From Torreya grandis (lineage: Eukaryota > Streptophyta > Pinopsida > Cupressales > Taxaceae), in NCBI GenBank assembly GCA_037957365.1, contig JARHVA010000006.1, positions 7,538,501-7,602,500 on the forward strand: DNA of 64,000 bases, given 5' to 3'. A program made the translations under genes and the position numbers. Below, one piece after another: positions 58,800-64,000 of the stretch; position 1 is the first letter of the stretch; the number at the start of each line of letters is the position of its first letter. The notes below the pieces were generated by a model. That model ran no database searches, had not been told where the DNA came from, and was given only the letters and a program-made list of their open reading frames with translations.

Positions 58800-59689
58800 A
58801 CTATGTTTTGATTGAATTCAAAAACTAAGCTTTTTGGCTTAGAAATGGCTTGGATTTCTGAGCCAATGGCTTGGACCTATTACAACACAGTCAAATCTGG
58901 GAGTTTTGACATAAAACAAAAAAGTTAAACATTCATCACGAAATACACTATGAATTTCAATGATAAAATTCATAAAATTATTACCACGATGACAAACATG
59001 CAATCCTCTTTCCAAATATATGATTTTGATAATTTTTGGATTATTTTAAGGGTTCAATCTATGTTGATTTCTAACTATAGATTTCTTAGGCCACTACATG
59101 CCTCAAATTTACATGCCTATATATGCTTGTGTATTTTTTCATTGATCTAAATGCAAAAAAAAATATGGTTACAAACTAGACCTAATTCTACATGCATTCA
59201 AACAAAACTAGTTTTCATTTTTTTTAGGTAGTTAGTGGGGGCTGCACGTCCAGCTATCCATTTTTTTGTCAATTTTAGAAGCTATTTACTTGTAAAATTA
59301 ATTTAAAAATATTCATCAAATAATTATAAAAATATATAGGTTACAAACTAGATGATCTTATCTAAAGTTTCACCAAATGGTTTTAAACAATATTAAATGA
59401 TGCTCAAAAAATGAAGGGCTACACGACTAGCTATTTCCTCTATTTTCCTTTAAAAATAGGATTTTTTTTCAAATTTTAGATGTTTGATCTAGTTATACTT
59501 AACCATTTTTTCAAAAAAGTATTTTGGAAACTAGACTCAAAATATTATCATTCATGTTCTTACACCATCCTCGAGTTTTGAGTGTAGTAATCTCAAATTT
59601 TCTACAGAAGTTCAAATTTATCAATTTTCAAGAAAAACGTGTCCACAGGTAGGGCTTTTTTATCCCCCAACTTTGTGCACTTACCCATA
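58800..59689. other. no gene seen
   Basis: AT-rich, multiply stopped in all frames. A short related pair, GGGGGCTGCACGTCCAGCTAT (59229) and AGGGCTACACGACTAGCTAT (59414), about 185 bp apart, suggests an old internal duplication. The frame 58950-59150 has no recognisable features. Confidence 0.45.
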
Positions 59690-60545
59690 TTGGTAACCCC
59701 TCCTATTATTTCATCTTCACATCTTATTTGATTTTAACCTTGACAATACTATGATATTCAAAACATATAGGTTTGATTTCTTTGGATTTAGATCTTTTGA
59801 AGAATTCTTCTATAGTGAGACATGAAAAGGGAGTACCAAGAAAATATTCACTTTTGACCACTAAGTCTTACATTCTAGTACAAAAGGGATATTATTCTTT
59901 ACAATAAATTTGTTCAATGTTATCCTTTCTCACAAAAATTTAAACATCACACTCTACATTGTTTTCCTTTTCTATTTATGGTTGAACAAGTTTTTTTGTA
60001 GATAATTCATTTTTTCCTAAGACTGTGAAATTTAAGCAATCTTGCAAAATAGGCAGAATCTTCTCTTCTTTTCTGAGGAAGTTGAATTATTCATTTACTT
60101 ATGGATCAATAAATTGTTCCTCCAATAGATCACCTTTTCCAAGGATTGTGAAATTGGAACAATCATGTAAAGTGGGGTGCATTTTCTCTTCCTCTTTATC
60201 AAAGTTTTGGCATGCTTGATTAAGGATTTGTTTTTGGAATCTTTGTTCTGCATGTTGAGGGTTCTCCATATAAAATATGTTTCTTTATATCAAGTTCCAT
60301 TGCTTCTTCACCACTTAAGGAATTTTTAGCATGTTTTGAAACTTATTTATTCAACATCCCAGATAGGATCATGTCATCTAAAACTTCAATAGCTTCTTAT
60401 GGTGGAGCTTCTACATCATGTTCTTTGTTCCTCTTCAAGATAAATTTGATATATGGATGTAGAGAAGCAAAGAAGAGACAACATTGGTTGTTGGGACTTG
60501 GTTGATTAACATGACGAACTAGTTTGAACATTTTTTTAAAGTGTG
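59690..60545 (-). pseudogene. decayed coding remnant with a duplicated peptide motif
   Basis: The minus strand from about 60532 reads FKLVRHVNQPSPNNQCCLFF, ASLHPYIKFILKRNKEHDVE and EAIEVLDDMILSGMLNK. After one shift it continues with NQACQNFDKEEEKMHP. It contains two diverged copies of a unit: HPTLHDCSNFTILGKGDLLE (about 60170-60110) and LPILQDCLNFTVLGKNELST (about 60060-60000). The sequence then goes on to YFLGTPFSCLTIEEFFKRSK near 59800. Stops are few and mostly TAA/TAG. The family is unknown to me. It is likely part of a transposon polyprotein, but a host pseudogene is possible. Confidence 0.5.
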
Positions 60546-60549
60546 TTAT

Positions 60550-63500
60550 TGTCACATCTTGTCCCATTCTCAAAAGATCGCATTAGTATTAATTAGAGAA
60601 GTGAAACTACTGATTAGTAGTTTTTGATTTTATGATATATCTGGACATTTATCTTATATAGTTGGCAGTTGTATTATTTTATTTCATGCTCAGTTATGAT
60701 TAGAAAATACTCCCATGTGAATTTGGATATGTTATTTTTCAATGTATTATAATCTTATATGGATGTGATTTCAACTACAAATTTATTTTACAGTTCATAT
60801 ATGTACATATATTCTGAGTACTTTATTATTTTGTTGTAAGCTCAAACTAACTACCTTTTTGTTAACTATGGTGTTTGTAAGACTCTCCCACCCTCACAGA
60901 GTGTAACATGAGGAGAGTATCATATGGGAAGAGGATGCAAATATCAGCATTGGGCATAAAAAGAGTGGAACTAAACCCACACACACCCACTTACACTCTT
61001 GATTGCTTAAATGAATTAAATGATGATGGTATTCTAAGAATGTGCTGAGTGTTTATTTTTCAGTAGTTGTCTTTGTGGTTAATATCAAATGTTGCATTGA
61101 CTTTGTGTTGATTGTTTAACTTGTTGCGACATAATTAGTTTGGAATGAATGTTTTTGTTAGTATAATTTGTTAATTTTGTTGGTTTACATTAATTGTATG
61201 AACCATGGTGACACCTTATTGCGAACTAAAATTGGGTTGCTGAGTTATAATTATGGTAGACCTATTCTATGCATTTCAAACCCATAGAGTATTGGGTATT
61301 TATTTAACCATGTTTTATATTTAAATCATTTAAATTTAGGACTCAATTCCTACTCTTTTTGGTGGCCAAGGGGATATATGGCATAATACACCCAAGCAAC
61401 TATCTTAAATGAGTTTTGTAACTTAGGAAAATTGGTTTTTTGGTTTTTTAGAAGGTTCTAGCAGCTTTATTTCCATGTACAATTTGAATCAAAAGGAATT
61501 AGGTCATTATGGGAAAATTGAGAAAGGAATTAGGTTTTCTATTGTTATGATTTTAGGTTGACTTCAATATTTTTTGAAAGGAGGAGTTTTGCATGTAGTG
61601 TCCATGCCCAAAATAAGGTTATGGATTGCAAGTTAATGATAAGAGGAGAAGATCATGAAAACTTTTGAATTTAAGTTTCAATATGGTTAAATCAGAGTTG
61701 TAGGAGAAATTACAAGATGTGCAAAACATGGAGGAGAGGAAATAAAATAAGAAGAATGAAGAGGAAATAATTGGGGGGACAAAGAAAGATGAATGGAACA
61801 CTTGTAATAAGGAGGGAGGTTACCAACACCTACATTCAAATGGTGGCCATTGTAGTAACCATGCAAGTAAAGCTTTACATTTGGAAAGAAAAATATATAT
61901 GGGCTTTTGTTTGTGTCTATTGCAGACCAAGTCTCATTTATAAGTAAAATATCAAATGTTTTCCTACCTAGGATTAGTGTATAACCGTTTGAATGTATAT
62001 GTTGGTATATCCTTGTGAAAATTTTAGGGATTCATCTTTATAGACATGGGAATGGAACTCGGTTCCACCTACATGCCTACAAAAATGATATTTTAGCCAT
62101 TTTAAAGATCTGAATGTATATCGATTGTTGAATCACCTTTATGAAGTATATTCACTACAAATAATTGGCATGTACATGACTTGAAAAGACAATAGATTAT
62201 GTATTATTGTACAACATTACTTTATCTTAATAATTATGGAAACCTTGTATCCTTAATTCATCTTCAACAAGTGGTACCATGGGCAAATTCTTTAATCAAT
62301 TAAAAATTAGGACTATATAGTGATTGAGATGTTCTTTCTTGACCTAAAGAATTGTTATAGATTTAAGGAGTTTAATGTAGTATTAATCTTTGTGTAGGAT
62401 ATGTAAATACATATTTTTCTTAAGGAAATGTTTTCATAAACCTTTATGTTATAAATATGAGCTAAAGAACATGAATTCTAAGTAGGTTTTGATAGTGGTT
62501 GACCCTTGAAATTTTTGAAAGTTGTTGTCATGTATATAATGGTAATAAAAAATATAGACCTACATAGGTATGCACATAAATGAATTATATGATATATGAT
62601 AAACCCATTCTAAGTTGTTTGGTAGATTCATAATATATATGTAACATGTGTTTGTATCATGTTTTGTTATATAGTCACATGACAAGGTATTCAATCTATA
62701 AGGTAGACTCTACTTGAGTTATTGTTTTATTGAACTAGATATATGTGTATTTGTACACACACACACACACACACACACACATGACCATGTACAAATACAA
62801 GAGCAGATTGTACATTTTTGTGACTCAGCTGATCTTAAAAATGTATTTAATATGGAATCCATACTCAATTTTAGGTAATATCAAAAAAATTGAACTGAAT
62901 TATTTGAGTTGACATAATTGAAAATTATTATCTTGATTATTGATCTTTCCTTTAGTTTTAAATGAACTAGAGTAATAAGAAATATTGAAAGACTTATATA
63001 CCCTAAAATGTATCTTCATGTGTTCATATTTCTTTATAAGTAATTATTTTGAAAGCCATAAAATAGTATGGTGGAATGTGCATATAATATGCATGGGTAT
63101 GGATTGTGCATTTATAATAGTTAAAATATAAGCTTTACGTGATTAATGAATTGTCAAATAGGCAATAAAGGTTTAAATTTGGTCTAAAAGTAAGCAAGAG
63201 GATTAATAACCTGACTCATATGAATAAGTAATCCTTGGGTATGTGCAAATGAGTCATTTAGTGTTTTATTAGACCTGATAGAGGAGTTTTATAATGTTAA
63301 AAATAAATTAAAGGTGTGAAATTCCTTTGAGATGAAAATAATGTATTCATCACTTGGATTTTTATAATCTAGGCATATGGTTATGCTTGTATTTGGTAAT
63401 TATGAATTTTATTGGTTGATAAGAACTTGTAATCCTTAGATGTATCAATAATAGTTGTGTTATGGGAAAATAATGTGATTTTTCTATATTAGGTTGATGT

Positions 63501-64000
63501 TTTTACCTCATATTGAATTGAATAAGTAAAAATATGTCTTTATTTGATGAGTGGTTGTACGCTACAAATGTGTAGTTATTATACTTTAAAATTAGTTTAT
63601 AATATTTTATCATGCATACTTCATTTGATATCAAGTGATAGGTATATGAGGTTCTGGTCATACAATGCATAATATCATATGGTATCATATAACAGATTTA
63701 GATTCATTAGCAGAGAGTATATGTGTATAGAATTGACTTGGATCCATGAGAGATCTAAATTCTATATAGAAAATTTTGGCCAAAGTAATGTTATAGTTGA
63801 AACATTGTCATTCCACTGTAATTCTAGTTTACATGTGTGTGTGTTATCATATTAGATAGAGGATTTTTTTCCATGGTTTATGTCACTATTGCATGTATTA
63901 GTGATTGTACAATACATAAATTCTAGTTAAATTTTTGATATTTACATTGCTTTTATCTGCCCCTCCAAGAAGAGAAGGACCACTCCTAGTGGGGAGGTGT
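60550..64000 (+). mobile_element. possible gypsy LTR or element running off the window
   Basis: TGTCACATCTTGTCCCATTC at 60550 resembles the common start of plant gypsy LTRs (TGTCACATCCC). GAACCATGGTGACACC near 61200 and TGGGTTGCTGAGTTATAATTATGG near 61233 also resemble sequences in such LTRs. I found no second LTR, no CA end and no coding domain within the window. The frames at 61619-61801 and 63503-63688 have no family resemblance. Confidence 0.3.
62747..62798. repeat. (AC)13 microsatellite with inverted flanks
   Basis: Thirteen AC repeats at 62755-62780, flanked by GTATTTGTACA (62747-62757) and its exact reverse complement TGTACAAATAC (62788-62798), so the tract could sit in a hairpin loop. 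Confidence 0.9.

Noticed and set aside
1..64000. Host genes, tRNA or rRNA genes
   Set aside because: I found no exon-like host coding sequence, no tRNA cloverleaf with intact boxes beyond primer-site complements, and no rRNA signature, but this is reading by eye and a short or diverged gene could be missed.

Overview
The window is nuclear DNA from a plant with a large, repeat-choked genome. It is very AT-rich, I can support no intact host gene in 64 kb, and almost all of it is old LTR retrotransposons inserted into one another, with reading frames full of TAG/TAA stops. The element families (plant Ty1/copia, chromovirus-like and Tat/Ogre-like Ty3/gypsy, a plant-mobile-domain gene in a transposon) point to a seed plant. 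The slow decay and very long LTRs make a gymnosperm my best guess, but that is inference.

The layout is a nested stack, worked out from LTR pairs, TG...CA ends, 5-bp target duplications, primer sites and one related empty site. The outermost layer (X, about 235-3560 and 54865-58610) is a non-coding fold-back-like repeat: two long arms in inverted orientation carrying a roughly 21-bp minisatellite (GGGATGATGAGGGAGTGATTA type) in higher-order units. Element A, a decayed Ty3/gypsy element on the minus strand (3561-54864 including insertions), sits inside X. Its left LTR is split by copia element C (3714-33662, minus). C's left LTR was in turn hit 10 bp from its end by gypsy element B (3724-27791). 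B was hit by copia element D (7197-16691, plus). Independently, A's interior was hit by gypsy element E (36860-52402, minus).

B has gag and protease on the minus strand but no RT or integrase. Antisense to these, between protease and its 3' LTR, is a plant-mobile-domain gene, which D later cut in two. D has 2.9-kb LTRs, an extended Gag with three zinc-knuckle-like motifs and no recognisable pol. C has a full but broken copia gag-pol. A keeps a damaged RT-RNase H-integrase finger segment.

E is the most interesting resident. It is a 15.5-kb Tat-like element with gag, protease, an extra RNase H placed before RT, RT, RNase H and integrase. Its two 4.66-kb LTRs each carry a roughly 1,060-codon sense-strand reading frame for a protein I do not recognise. 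In the first 373 or so codons, the stops I compared in one LTR face sense codons in the other, so that part was probably open when E inserted.

Right of X (58.6-64 kb) are a decayed minus-strand coding remnant with a duplicated peptide motif (about 59690-60545), a possible unrelated gypsy LTR starting at 60550, and a simple-sequence (AC)13 tract. All divergence and identity statements are by eye.
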